A stretch of 64,000 nt of DNA from Palsa-504 sp963742795 (GCA_963742795.1 CAVUNL010000013.1:434001-498000), one strand, 5' to 3'. Counted from the first letter of the stretch, positions 45,204-54,433 are shown. Notes: generated by a model not told the origin, from the letters alone. Numbers and translations are program-made.

Positions 45204-46556
45204 ATGGACGCCCTGCTCGCCGAGCTGACCGCGATCGCCGGCCCGGACCACGTGCTCACCGATCCCGACCTGGTCACCGGGTACACGACGGACTGGACGC
45301 GCCGGTTCAGTGGCGTGGCCCGCGTCGTGGTCCGTCCCGCGGACGCGGCCGAGGTCGCAGCGGTCCTGCGGGCCTGCGCCCGGCACGGCGCCCCGGTCGT
45401 GCCGCAGGGCGGGAACACCGGGCTGGTCGGCGGGGGCGTGCCGGTGACTCTTGGGGGCGGCGGCGCCGTGGTCCTGTCCGCCCGCCGGCTGCGCAGGCTC
45501 GACCCGGTGGACACCCTGTCCGGCCAGGTCACCGCCGGCGCGGGGGTGACGATCGCGGAACTGCGGGCGCACGCCGCCCGGGCCGGTCTTGAGTACGGCG
45601 TGGACCTGGCCGCCCGGGACTCCGCCACGGTAGGCGGCACGATCGCCACCAACGCCGGCGGCATCCAGACCATCAGGTACGGCCCGACCCGGGCTCAGCT
45701 GCTCGGGCTGGAAGCGGTGCTGGCCGACGGCAGCGTGATCAGCAGGCTCGGCGGCCTCCAGGCCGACAACACCGGCTACGACCTGACCCAGCTGCTGGCG
45801 GGCAGCGAGGGCACCCTCGGGGTCATCACCGCGGCCCGGCTCCGGCTGTGGCCTGCCGAGCCGCCCACCTTGACCGTGCTGGCCGGGGTGCCCGGCATCG
45901 AGGCCGCGGCCGCACTGCAGGCCGAGATCAGGTCGCTGCTGCCCCGCGTCCGGGCCGCCGAGTACTTCGAGGCACCGGGCCTGGCCCTGGTGCGCGCGCA
46001 CACCGGGCTGCCCGCCCCGCTGGGCCGCGAGCATCCCGGTTACCTGCTTGTGGACGCGGCTGCGTCAGAGGATGAGGCGGAACGGATCGTGGTGCTCGCC
46101 CCGCTCCAGGACGCCGCGGTGGCCATGGATGCGCCGGCCCGGGCGCGCCTGTGGGCGTACCGGGAACGGCACACCGAGTCGATCAGCGCGGCGGGCATCC
46201 CGCACAAGCTGGACGTGGCGCTGCCGCTGGCCGGGCTGGCCGCGTTCCGGGCCGAGCTGGACGAGGTGATCGCCAAGGCGGACGCGCGCGCGATCGTGTT
46301 CGGGCACATCGGCGCAGGCAACCTGCACGTGAACGTGCTCGGCCCGGCCCCGGACGACGACGGGGTGGACGACGCGGTGCTGCGCCTGGCCGCCGAGCAC
46401 GGCGGGACGATCTCGGCCGAGCACGGCATCGGCCGGGCCAAGGCGGCCGTGCTGCACCTGTACCGGTCCGCGGCCGAGATCGCGGCGATGCGGGCGGTTA
46501 AGTCCGCGTTCGACCCGGCCGGGCTGCTCAACCCTGGCGTACTCTTCGTATCTTGA
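45204..46556 (+). CDS. FAD-linked oxidase (GlcD/D-lactate dehydrogenase type)
   Basis: The 450-residue protein has the VAO/PCMH FAD domain (VVPQGGNTGLVGGGVPV, RDSATVGGTIATNAGG, NTGYDLTQLLAGSEGTLGV) and a C-terminal FAD-oxidase C domain with FGHIGAGNLHVNVLGP and AEHGIGRAK, metal- and substrate-binding histidines. It oxidises a 2-hydroxy acid such as D-lactate, glycolate or D-2-hydroxyglutarate; which one cannot be told. ATG 45204 follows a GGTGAGAA ribosome site. It is divergent from the stress protein with 135 bases between. Confidence 0.88.
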   Translation: MDALLAELTAIAGPDHVLTDPDLVTGYTTDWTRRFSGVARVVVRPADAAEVAAVLRACARHGAPVVPQGGNTGLVGGGVPVTLGGGGAVVLSARRLRRLDPVDTLSGQVTAGAGVTIAELRAHAARAGLEYGVDLAARDSATVGGTIATNAGGIQTIRYGPTRAQLLGLEAVLADGSVISRLGGLQADNTGYDLTQLLAGSEGTLGVITAARLRLWPAEPPTLTVLAGVPGIEAAAALQAEIRSLLPRVRAAEYFEAPGLALVRAHTGLPAPLGREHPGYLLVDAAASEDEAERIVVLAPLQDAAVAMDAPARARLWAYRERHTESISAAGIPHKLDVALPLAGLAAFRAELDEVIAKADARAIVFGHIGAGNLHVNVLGPAPDDDGVDDAVLRLAAEHGGTISAEHGIGRAKAAVLHLYRSAAEIAAMRAVKSAFDPAGLLNPGVLFVS

Positions 46557-46582
46557 TCTCTCTCGCGTGGCACGATGTTCAG

Positions 46583-48514
46583 GTGACCGCCGAGCCAGCG
46601 GTGCCTTCCGCCCAGTCTTCTGGCGCGCCTCCGGCGCGACAAAGCGAAGCGCCCGCGAGGAAGCCGGAAAACAGAGTCAAGACGGACGCGATGGCGCGGG
46701 CCGTGATCGAGTGCGCGGCCGACGCGATCGTCGCGTTCGGCACCGACCGCAATGTGATGCTGTGGAACCCGGCCGCCGAGCGGATGTTCGGCTGGGCCGC
46801 GGCTGAGGTCGTCGGCCTGGAGCCGCAGATCATCCCCGAGGAGCTGAAGGCCGAGCACAACGCGGTCCTGGAACTGGTCCGCGGCGGCGGCCAGATCTCC
46901 TTCGCCACCCGCCGGATCCGCAAGGACAGCACGGCCGTCGACCTGCGGATCGACACCAGCGCGCTGACCGACGGCGCGGGCGAGGTGACCGGCTGGGTCA
47001 ACGTCTGCCATCAGAGCGGCGAAGACGACCTGGCCCGGCACTACATGGCCGAGCGCGCCAGGGTGGTGCGCCGGCTCGGCGACGTGGTCGCCGACATGAA
47101 CGCCCAGCGCGACCTGGAATCGGTCCTCGACCGCATCGCGGCCAGCCTGCGGGAGCTGACCAGCGCCGACGCCGGCGGCTTCGTGATCATCGAAGAGGAC
47201 ACGCTGCGGCTGGTCAGCACGGCGGGCTTGCCCGCCCGGCTGCGCGGCCGGACCGCGACGCTGTCCGCCAGCCTGGTCGGCGAGCTCATGGGATCGGGCA
47301 AGACGGTCATGATGGCCACCGGGGAATCGGGCGGCTTCGACGACCTGATCTGGTCCGCGCTGCCCGGCCTGCACACCATCGCGCTCAGCCTGTCCCACGT
47401 GGCGGGCAAGCCCTACGGCGCGCTGTACGCCCTGTACAGCAGGCGCAAGCTGAGCCACGTCGAGCTGGAGCTGCTCGAGCTGCTGGCCGGGCACGCCGGG
47501 GTGGCGCTCACCAACGCGATGGCGTTCGAGGAGGTCGTCAGGCAGCGGGCCCACGAGCGGGCGGTCATCGACGGCAGCGCGGACGGCATCGCCGTGCTGG
47601 ACGAGGCGGGCCTGGTGCGGCAGTGGAACCCAGCCGCGCACCGGATCACCGGCATGGCCGGGCCGGACGCGATCGGGAAGCCGCCGCCGTTCCCGCTGCC
47701 TGAGCCGGACGCGATGCTCAACTGCAAGCTACCCAACGGGCGCTGGCTCGAAGTGCTCTGCACCGCGCTGCCCGACGAAGGCGAGCTGGTCATCGACTTC
47801 CGCGACGTGACCGCGGCCAAGGAGCTCGAGGAGGCCAAGGACCTGTTCCTGGCCACCACGAGTCACGAGCTGCGCACGCCGATCACCGTGGTGCAGGGCT
47901 TCGCCAGCACGCTGGCCAGCCGGTGGGACCAGCTCGGCGACGCCGAACGCCGGGCCGCGGTGCGGATCATCGCCGAGCGGGCCGGCTCGCTGGGCCGGCT
48001 CGTGGAACAGCTGCTGCTCGGCTCGCGGGCCGGGGCCGACCAGCTTCCGGTCAGCAACGGCCCGTTCGACCTGGGCGCGGTGCTGCGCGCCGCCGCGACC
48101 GCGTTCCGGCCGCTCTCGGACAAGCACACGGTCGTGGCAGAGATCCCCGACGACCTGCCGGCCGCCAGTGGCGACACGATGGCCACCGACATCATCGTCG
48201 GGCAGCTGCTGGAGAACGCGTTCAAGTACTCACCCGACGGCGGCACCGTCGTGGTGCGGGCCCAGGTGACCGGGGCCTGGATCGAGGTGACGGTGGAAGA
48301 CGAGGGGATCGGCATCGCCGCCGGCGATCACGAGCGCATCTTCGACCGGTTCTACCAGGGCGAGACCGGCGACCGGCGCCGGTTCGGCGGCGTGGGCATC
48401 GGCCTGTTCATCGTGCGCCGCCTGGCCGAGGCCCAGCGCGGCGAGGTCACGGCGGGCTCGCGCCCCGCGGGGGGCACGGTCATGCGGCTGCGGCTGCGGC
48501 TCGCGCAGTGCTGA
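46583..48514 (+). CDS. PAS-GAF-PAS sensor histidine kinase
   Basis: From GTG 46583 the protein has about 643 residues: PAS 1 (about 30-140, AIVAFGTDRNVMLWNPAAERMFGW), a GAF domain (about 170-310), PAS 2 (about 325-400, GIAVLDEAGLVRQWNPAAHRI), HisKA with phospho-acceptor His428 in TTSHELRTP, and HATPase (about 530-640: ENAFKYSP, DEGIGI, GVGIGLFIVRR). No membrane helix is visible, so it is cytoplasmic and senses an internal signal. No response regulator lies beside it (orphan kinase). A TTG at 46553 could extend it by ten residues. Its stop is inside a 13-bp repeat. Confidence 0.9.
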   Translation: MTAEPAVPSAQSSGAPPARQSEAPARKPENRVKTDAMARAVIECAADAIVAFGTDRNVMLWNPAAERMFGWAAAEVVGLEPQIIPEELKAEHNAVLELVRGGGQISFATRRIRKDSTAVDLRIDTSALTDGAGEVTGWVNVCHQSGEDDLARHYMAERARVVRRLGDVVADMNAQRDLESVLDRIAASLRELTSADAGGFVIIEEDTLRLVSTAGLPARLRGRTATLSASLVGELMGSGKTVMMATGESGGFDDLIWSALPGLHTIALSLSHVAGKPYGALYALYSRRKLSHVELELLELLAGHAGVALTNAMAFEEVVRQRAHERAVIDGSADGIAVLDEAGLVRQWNPAAHRITGMAGPDAIGKPPPFPLPEPDAMLNCKLPNGRWLEVLCTALPDEGELVIDFRDVTAAKELEEAKDLFLATTSHELRTPITVVQGFASTLASRWDQLGDAERRAAVRIIAERAGSLGRLVEQLLLGSRAGADQLPVSNGPFDLGAVLRAAATAFRPLSDKHTVVAEIPDDLPAASGDTMATDIIVGQLLENAFKYSPDGGTVVVRAQVTGAWIEVTVEDEGIGIAAGDHERIFDRFYQGETGDRRRFGGVGIGLFIVRRLAEAQRGEVTAGSRPAGGTVMRLRLRLAQC

Positions 48515-48549
48515 TTACCCGGGCTGATTACCCGGGCTGATTACCCGGG
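48511..48549. repeat. 13-bp tandem repeat, three copies
   Basis: CTGATTACCCGGG occurs three times without gaps (48511-48523, 48524-48536, 48537-48549). The histidine kinase stop TGA lies in the first copy. The CCCGGG cores are palindromic. The convergent ABC gene ends at 48555, so the array forms the whole 3' junction. Confidence 0.85.
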
Positions 48550-48554
48550 CATGA

Positions 48555-49367
48555 TCAGCCGGCGGTGTGATCGACTTCAGCCCGGTCCCGCAGGCGGGGC
48601 TCGCCGCCGGTGGCTTCCAGGTAGGCGTCGATGATCCCGGGCACGTCGTAGCCCTGCATCATGATCTTGCCCTTCTCCAGCCAGATGACCCGGTTGCAGC
48701 TGGCTTCGATCTCGCCCAGGTTGTGCGCGACGAGGAACACCGTGCCCGCCTCCCCGCGCAGCTGCATGATCTTCTCGTGGCTCTTGGCCCGGAAGTTCGC
48801 GTCCCCGGTGGCCAGCGCCTCGTCGATCATCAAGATCTCGTGGGTCTTGGCCGCGGCGATCGAGAACCGCAGCCGCTGGGCCATCCCGGTGGAGTAGGTG
48901 CGCATCGGGTAGTCGATGAAGTTGCCGACTCCGGAGAAGTCCACGATGGACTCGTAGCGGTCCTTGACCTCCTGCGGGCTCATGCCCATAGCCAGGCCGC
49001 CGAGGACCACGTTCCGCTCCCCGGTCAGGTCGTCGAGCAGCGCGGCGTTGACGCCGAGCAGGGCGGCCTGCCCGCTGGTGTAGACGCAGCCCTTCTCGGG
49101 CGGCAGCAGGCCGGCGACGGCCTGCAGCAGGGTCGACTTGCCCGACCCGTTCCGGCCGATGACCCCGATCGCGTCGCCGTGGTTGACCACGAACGAGATG
49201 CCCCGGATGGCGGCCACCTCGCGGACCGACGGGCGCCGCTGGCGCTTGACCACCCGCATGAGCGCGGTCGCCGCGGTGCCCTTGTCGCCGCCCGCGCCGT
49301 ATACCCGGTAGACGACGTGCAAGTCGTCGACGATGACGGTCGGCTCGGACCCGCTGCCCGTGGACAT
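48555..49367 (-). CDS. ABC transporter ATPase of the polysaccharide/teichoic-acid export type
   Basis: The 270-residue ATPase has Walker A GRNGSGKST (71-79), signature YSTGMAQRLRFS, Walker B EILMIDEAL and the H-loop VAHNLGE. The fold and the position of GDANFRAKS match the Wzt/TagH subgroup that exports wall polymers with a two-subunit permease. No permease gene is beside it in this window, so its partner must be elsewhere. ATG 49367. It converges with the histidine kinase. Confidence 0.88.
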   Translation of the reverse strand: MSTGSGSEPTVIVDDLHVVYRVYGAGGDKGTAATALMRVVKRQRRPSVREVAAIRGISFVVNHGDAIGVIGRNGSGKSTLLQAVAGLLPPEKGCVYTSGQAALLGVNAALLDDLTGERNVVLGGLAMGMSPQEVKDRYESIVDFSGVGNFIDYPMRTYSTGMAQRLRFSIAAAKTHEILMIDEALATGDANFRAKSHEKIMQLRGEAGTVFLVAHNLGEIEASCNRVIWLEKGKIMMQGYDVPGIIDAYLEATGGEPRLRDRAEVDHTAG

Positions 49368-49538
49368 ACTCCAGACGTTACCGTGCCCGCAGTAGCGACC
49401 GGTGCCACCGGAGAGTTTGCCTGAGGTGCCGTTACAGCTGCGATATCAGCGGTGTTCGCGTGTTTCCAGGACGGCCGAACGGGGCATTTCCCGCTCGTAC
49501 CAGGTTCGCGCACGGTGGGACAGCATAGCTGGGCTGAT

Positions 49539-50438
49539 GTGGAGGTGACTGAGTCGAGCGTCCTGCAGCTCCCGTTCACCCCGTCAAGCGTCGGCGAGGC
49601 CCGGCGGCACTTGGTGTCCGACCTCATCGAGGCCGGCGTGTGCGCATCCGCGGTGACCGACGCGGCCCTGGTGATCAGCGAACTGCTCAGCAATGCCCTG
49701 CGGCACGCGGGGCCGCTGCCCGGCTCGGCCATCCGGGTGGCCTGGGAGCTGGAGGACGGCAGCGTCCGGGTCTCGGTCAGCGACGGCGGCGGGTCCACCC
49801 AGCCTGAGCTCGGCGAGCCGACCCCGACCACGACCGGGGGCCGCGGCCTGCGGATCGTAGCCCGGCTGTCGCGCCGCTGGGGGACGCTCTGCGACGACGA
49901 AGGCACCACGGTATGGGCAGAAGTCCTGGTCATGCCGCTGGAGACGGTGGCGGTACGCGCCGCCGCGGCCGAGAGCGGTTTAGCGGACCGGGTCCGGCGG
50001 CGGTCAGCCAACTCTCAGCGTGCGCTCAACGTAGCCACCTGGCTTCCGGGCGCGTGGCACGGTAAGGTTCGGCTCGTGGAGCTAAATGTCTCGAGTCGAT
50101 TTCATGATGATCACACGATCGTGACCATTTGCGGGGAGATCGATCTCTACACCGCTCCGCGGCTGCACAGCGAGCTGGCCGGCCTGCTGGCCGAGGGCAT
50201 GCCCGCCCGGGTGATCATCGACATGTCCGGCGTGGAGTTCTGCGACTCGACCGGCATGAACGTGCTGCTGTCCTGCCTGCGCCGGGCGCGCGAGCGCGGC
50301 GGCGAGCTGGAGATCGCCGCACCCAAGCCCGCGGTGCGCAAGATCCTTCAGGTCACCGGGCTCGACTCGGTGTTCACGCTGGTCGACGACGCCGACCTGC
50401 GAGGGCTCAGCCGCCCCAAGCCCGCCGTCCAGCAGTAA
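49539..50438 (+). CDS. RsbW-like ATPase fused in frame to a STAS anti-anti-sigma domain
   Basis: The first 130 residues are a HATPase_c domain of the anti-sigma kinase type (DAALVISELLSNALRHAG, VSVSDGGG, GGRGLRIVARLSRRWG). After a poorly conserved linker the protein continues as a STAS domain (VTICGEIDLYTAPRLHSEL, DMSGVEFCDSTGMNVLL) with Ser in DSTGMN as the phosphorylation site. Usually these are two proteins acting on each other. GTG 50076 could start the STAS protein separately; then the kinase would lack its own stop, perhaps through an indel near 49960-50060. The start of the first domain is GTG 49539 or slightly later. Confidence 0.7.
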   Translation: MEVTESSVLQLPFTPSSVGEARRHLVSDLIEAGVCASAVTDAALVISELLSNALRHAGPLPGSAIRVAWELEDGSVRVSVSDGGGSTQPELGEPTPTTTGGRGLRIVARLSRRWGTLCDDEGTTVWAEVLVMPLETVAVRAAAAESGLADRVRRRSANSQRALNVATWLPGAWHGKVRLVELNVSSRFHDDHTIVTICGEIDLYTAPRLHSELAGLLAEGMPARVIIDMSGVEFCDSTGMNVLLSCLRRARERGGELEIAAPKPAVRKILQVTGLDSVFTLVDDADLRGLSRPKPAVQQ

Positions 50439-50480
50439 ACGGGGACCGCGGCGCCGGCTCGTTGACCTAGGATCGGGCGC

Positions 50481-51191
50481 ATGTCAGCAGCGCCTGCCTC
50501 GGACGAAGTCGCGGTGGTCATCCCGGCGCGGAACGAGGCGGACCGCATCCAGGCCACGGTGACGGCGGCGCTCGGGCTGCCCGCGGCCGCCGTGGTCATC
50601 GTGGTCGACGACGGCTCGAAGGACAGCACCGCCGCCGCGGCGCGGTCGGCGGGCGCGGTCGTGACGCGGCACGCCAGGAACCGGGGCAAGGGTGCCGCGA
50701 TGGAGACCGGCGCCGAGGCGGTGGCCCTGCTGGATCAGCGCGAGCGGCGCGACCGCCCTCGGCACCTGCTGTTCCTGGACGCCGACCTGGGCCGCACGGC
50801 CGCCGCCGCCGGGCCGCTGGTCGAGCCGGTTCTGGCCGGCGCCGCGGACATGACGATCGCCGTCTTCGCCACCACAGTCAAGCTCGGCGGGCACGGCCTG
50901 GTCGTGGGCCTGTCCGGGGCCGGCATCCGCCGGGCCACCGGCTGGCGGCCCGCGCAGCCGCTGAACGGCCAACGCTGCCTGACCCGCGCGGCGTTCGAAG
51001 CCGCCCGCCCGCTGGCCCGCGGCTGGGGCGTAGAGACGGCCCTGAGCATCGACCTGCTGCGTAAGGGACTGCGCGTCACCGAGGTGGAGGTCGAGCTCGC
51101 GCACCGGGCCACCGGCACCGGGATGCACGCCCAGCTGCACCGCGCCCGCCAGCTCACCGACGTAGCCAGGGCCCTCGCCGCCCGCCGATGA
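50481..51191 (+). CDS. Family 2 glycosyltransferase
   Basis: The 236-residue protein has a GT-A fold with VVIPARNEADRI, VVDDGSKDST (nucleotide-sugar binding) and HLLFLDADLGR (metal-binding DxD-like). It has no membrane helix. Related actinomycete proteins resemble glucosyl-3-phosphoglycerate synthase and polyprenyl-phosphate sugar transferases, so it could supply polyprenyl-phosphate sugars to the two GT-C proteins downstream; that is inference from the neighbourhood. ATG 50481 lies 20 bases after GACCTAGGATC with a weak ribosome site. Confidence 0.85.
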   Translation: MSAAPASDEVAVVIPARNEADRIQATVTAALGLPAAAVVIVVDDGSKDSTAAAARSAGAVVTRHARNRGKGAAMETGAEAVALLDQRERRDRPRHLLFLDADLGRTAAAAGPLVEPVLAGAADMTIAVFATTVKLGGHGLVVGLSGAGIRRATGWRPAQPLNGQRCLTRAAFEAARPLARGWGVETALSIDLLRKGLRVTEVEVELAHRATGTGMHAQLHRARQLTDVARALAARR

Positions 51192-51255
51192 CCACGAGCC
51201 AGGGGGCGCCGGTGCCCGCGGGGCCAGGTTCGGATCGGCCTCAGCGTGTCTTCCA

Positions 51256-51309
51256 ACGACATAGTTGCCACAACCATGCGTACCAGACGACATCATTGCC
51301 GCAACCATG
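51256..51309. repeat. 31-bp-period direct repeat
   Basis: A 23-base segment beginning ACGACATAGTTGCC at 51256 recurs with three mismatches at 51287. The unit ends CAACCATG. Its period of 31 bases and ACGACA head match the repeat at 23473-23524. Confidence 0.55.
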
Positions 51310-51384
51310 TCGTTGCCCTGCCGGCCGCCGCAGGCCGGGGAGCGTGACTATGGAAACCGTTGATTCTAGGGGGACTTAGGGTAC

Positions 51385-52932
51385 TTGACCGATGCTCTAG
51401 CACCGCGCGCGGGCCTGGCCGCCATGGCGGCCAGCACCGGGCTGACGTTCGCGGTCGCGGTGGCCGGGCCCTCGGTCATGGAGCCGGTGCTGCCCGGCCG
51501 GGCCGGCCAGCCGCCGTGGGCGTTCGCCGCGCATCCGTCGCCCTACCTGGCGGTCGGGCTCACCGCCGCCGCGCTGGCGGCGGGCGCGCTCGGGCTGGTC
51601 CTCGCGCTGCGGGCGGTGCGCGGCGGCTGGTCGGTCCCGGCCCGGGCGGTCCTGCTGGCCGGGCTGCTGGCCGCGGTCGTGCTGACCCTGGTGCCGCCGT
51701 TCGGATCCTCGGACCAGCTGAGCTACGCCGCCTACGGGCGGATGCTGGTCACCGGGCACAACCCGTACATGACCACGCCGGCCCAGCTGGCCGCGCTCGG
51801 CGACCCGGTCGCGCGGGCCGTGCAGGACTGGTTCACCACTCCCTCGGTCTACGGGCCGCTCGCCACCGGGGTGCAAGGCCTGGCCGCGCTGATCGGCGGC
51901 GCCTCGGCCCGGCTCACCGTGTTCGTGCTCGGCCTGGCCAACTTGGCCGCGTTCGCCGGCACCGCCCTGCTGCTGCATCGCATGACGCGCCGCGACCCGG
52001 CCCGCCAGCTGCGCGCCGCCCTGCTCTGGGCGGCCAACCCCCTGCTGCTGCAGCTGCTCATCGCGGGCGCGCACGTCGACGCGCAGGCGGTCGTCTTCGC
52101 GGTAGCCGCGGTCGCGGTGCTGTTCGGGCCGTGGTCCGGAGACCGCGCTCCGGTTCCTTCCCTGACCCGCGCGACGCTGGCCGGGGTGCTCGTGGGGCTA
52201 GGGTTCGGGGTCAAGGTCTCCGACGTGGTGGTCGGGGTGGGGCTCGCCGTGGCGCTGGTGCTGCGCGCGCGGGCCGCCGGGCGACGGGCCGGGCCAGCGC
52301 TGGCCGCGCTGGCGGCCGGGTTCGCGATGACGGCGGGCGCGGCGCTGGCCATCGGCGGCCCGGCCATGTGGCACCAGCTGTCGCGGGAGAGCGAGCTGGT
52401 CTCGATCGGGTCGCCGTGGCGGGTGATCCGCAGCGGCGTCCACCTGGTCGCGGCTGGGACGGCCGCCACCGACATCATCAAGGCCGCCGCGGTCGCGCTC
52501 GCGGTGCTGCTCGCCGTGCTGATCATCCGCGGGCTGCCCGGCGCGGCGGACTCGGGCGCCGGTGTGGTGTTCGCGGTGGTGCTGGCCTGGCTGTTCGCCT
52601 GGCCGTACGTGCTGCCCTGGTACGACGCGCTGGCCTGGGCGCTGTTGCCCCTGGTAGCCGCGGGCACGGCCACCGCGAACGGGGCGGCCTGGCTGCTGCT
52701 CGCGCGGACCACCGCGCTCGGGTTCGGTTACCTGCCCGCCCGCCAGGCGGACGCGGTCGTGCCCCGCGGGCTCTCCTGGCTGCAGCCGGTGGTCAGGCAC
52801 GGCGTGACCCCGGCCGTGCTGGCCGCGGCAACGGTGTGGCTGGCGGTGCTCATGGTGCGGTCGCGGTCACCGGAGCGGCCGGAGCCGGCGGGGACCGTCG
52901 ATCCCCGGCCGGCCGCGACGAAGGCGGCGTGA
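51385..52932 (+). CDS. Alpha-1,6-mannosyltransferase-like GT-C protein (MptB-like)
   Basis: The 515-residue protein has about 13 membrane helices and the GT-C loop FGSSDQLSYAAYGRMLVTGH, followed by NPYMTTPAQLAALGDP. A conserved LLLQLLIAGAHVDAQ region is also present. It is a paralogue of the protein at 30857-32515. It should use a polyprenyl-phosphate sugar to extend a lipid-linked mannan. The frame opens with TTG 51385; ATG 51424 is an alternative. Its stop overlaps GTG 52929 of the next glycosyltransferase (GTGA), so the two are made together. Confidence 0.82.
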   Translation: MTDALAPRAGLAAMAASTGLTFAVAVAGPSVMEPVLPGRAGQPPWAFAAHPSPYLAVGLTAAALAAGALGLVLALRAVRGGWSVPARAVLLAGLLAAVVLTLVPPFGSSDQLSYAAYGRMLVTGHNPYMTTPAQLAALGDPVARAVQDWFTTPSVYGPLATGVQGLAALIGGASARLTVFVLGLANLAAFAGTALLLHRMTRRDPARQLRAALLWAANPLLLQLLIAGAHVDAQAVVFAVAAVAVLFGPWSGDRAPVPSLTRATLAGVLVGLGFGVKVSDVVVGVGLAVALVLRARAAGRRAGPALAALAAGFAMTAGAALAIGGPAMWHQLSRESELVSIGSPWRVIRSGVHLVAAGTAATDIIKAAAVALAVLLAVLIIRGLPGAADSGAGVVFAVVLAWLFAWPYVLPWYDALAWALLPLVAAGTATANGAAWLLLARTTALGFGYLPARQADAVVPRGLSWLQPVVRHGVTPAVLAAATVWLAVLMVRSRSPERPEPAGTVDPRPAATKAA

Positions 52933-54425
52933 CCGGCGTGCGCCCCGCCGCAACAGGCGCTCAGATGAGCCCCGCCGCCGGGGTGCGGGACGCGGCCGAG
53001 GCGGGGGGTCCGTCCTGGCGCGGCCGGGCGGCCGAGCGCCTGGCCGGGCTGCCCCCGTGGGCGGCGGCGACCCTCGGCGTGCTGGCCTGGGTCGCGGCGC
53101 TGGCCGCGGTCGCCCCGCTGGTGCGCGGCTACCTGACCGGCCCGCCGGACCAGCGGCTGGTCGACCTCGACGTCTACCGGACCGGCGGCCTGAGCGTGCT
53201 GCGCGGCCAGCCGCTGTACACCATGCTCACCCAGCCGCCGCAGCTGCTCCCGTTCACCTACCCGCCCGCGGCCGCGCTGTTCGCGGTGCCGCTGGCTGTC
53301 CTGCCCTGGCCGGCCGCGCAGCTGGCCTGGGTCCCGTTCGTCTACGTGCCGCTGGCCGTGGTGATCTGGTACGCGTTCGCGCCGCTGTTGCGCCGCGCCG
53401 GGCGGCTGCGCCCGGCGGCGTTCGCGATCGTGTTCGCGGCCTGCGCGTACCTGTTCCCGGTGCGCGACGAGATGCGGTTCGGCCAGGTTGACCTGGTGCT
53501 GGTGGCCCTGGCCGTGGCGGACTGCGCGGCCCGCGAGCCGCGGTGGCCGCGCGGCGCCCTGGTCGGGCTGGCCACTGCCATCAAGCTGGTGCCCGGGGTG
53601 TTCGTGGTGTACCTGTGGCTGTCCGGCCGGCGGCGTGCGGCGCTGACCGCGGCGCTGGTGGCGCTGGCGGTGACGCTCGGCGCCTGGCTGCTGCTCCCCC
53701 AGGACTCGGTGACGTACTGGACCAGCGCGGTCTTCGATTCCGGCCGGCTCGGGCCGAACTCCGGGACATCCAATCAGTCGCTGCGCGGCCTGCTGCTGCG
53801 GGCCTTGCTGCCTTGGCCGCCTGCGGCGGCGGGCCTGCCCGCCCGCCTGCCCGGCGTGATCTGGGTCGTGGCCGCCGCCGCCGTCGCGCTGTCCGGCTTC
53901 GCGGCGGTCAGGCGGCTGGCCCGGCCGTCGCGGAAGCCCGCCGCCGCAGGCGGCCAGATCGGCCCCGCCGCCGCAGGCGGCCAGATCGGCCCCGCCGCCG
54001 CAGGCGGCGAGATCGGCCCCGCCGCCGCAGGCGGCCAGATCGGCATGGAGGCCATCGCCGTCACCGCCCTGATCGGCGTGCTGGCCTCGCCGGTCTCCTG
54101 GATCCACCACTACGTGGTCGTGGTACTGGTCATCGGCGCGATCCTGGCCGACGGGCGGGCCCCGCGCCGGGTCGCGCTCGCAGCGGGCACCGCGGCGTAC
54201 TTCGCGCTCACCATCCCCTGGTGGGGCCAGTCTCTGCTCGGGCAGCGGGACGTGCCCGTGCTGGCCGCCCGGGTTGTACAGGACGGCTTCGGGCTCGCCG
54301 CCCTCGTGCTCATCGGTGTCCTGGCCCGGCTACGGACCGCCACCGACGCGTCCCGGCGAGCTGACCTGGCCGGCCAATCTGGCCGGCCCCGCCCGGGCAG
54401 GCCCAACCCGGGCGGGCTGGCATGA
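52929..54425 (+). CDS. GT87-type polyprenol-phosphate-mannose mannosyltransferase
   Basis: The 498-residue protein has about ten membrane helices and DUF2029/GT87 features: VDLDVYRTGGLSVLRGQPLY, FTYPPAAALFAVPL, LPWPAAQLAW, FGQVDLVLVAL and ASPVSWIHHYVVV. Family members add alpha-1,2-mannose branches or extend PIMs. A four-copy PAAAGG(Q/E)IG repeat lies in a loop. GTG 52929 is fixed by the four-base overlap with the MptB-like gene; the stop overlaps the ATG 54422 of the pheA frame. Confidence 0.82.
   Translation: MTGVRPAATGAQMSPAAGVRDAAEAGGPSWRGRAAERLAGLPPWAAATLGVLAWVAALAAVAPLVRGYLTGPPDQRLVDLDVYRTGGLSVLRGQPLYTMLTQPPQLLPFTYPPAAALFAVPLAVLPWPAAQLAWVPFVYVPLAVVIWYAFAPLLRRAGRLRPAAFAIVFAACAYLFPVRDEMRFGQVDLVLVALAVADCAAREPRWPRGALVGLATAIKLVPGVFVVYLWLSGRRRAALTAALVALAVTLGAWLLLPQDSVTYWTSAVFDSGRLGPNSGTSNQSLRGLLLRALLPWPPAAAGLPARLPGVIWVVAAAAVALSGFAAVRRLARPSRKPAAAGGQIGPAAAGGQIGPAAAGGEIGPAAAGGQIGMEAIAVTALIGVLASPVSWIHHYVVVVLVIGAILADGRAPRRVALAAGTAAYFALTIPWWGQSLLGQRDVPVLAARVVQDGFGLAALVLIGVLARLRTATDASRRADLAGQSGRPRPGRPNPGGLA
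53937..54044 (+). repeat. In-frame 27-bp tandem repeat in the GT87 gene
   Basis: Four 27-base units each encode PAAAGG(Q/E)IG, differing at one codon (Gln to Glu in the third). They sit in a hydrophilic loop and keep the frame. Confidence 0.88.
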
Positions 54426-54433
54426 TGTGGGCT

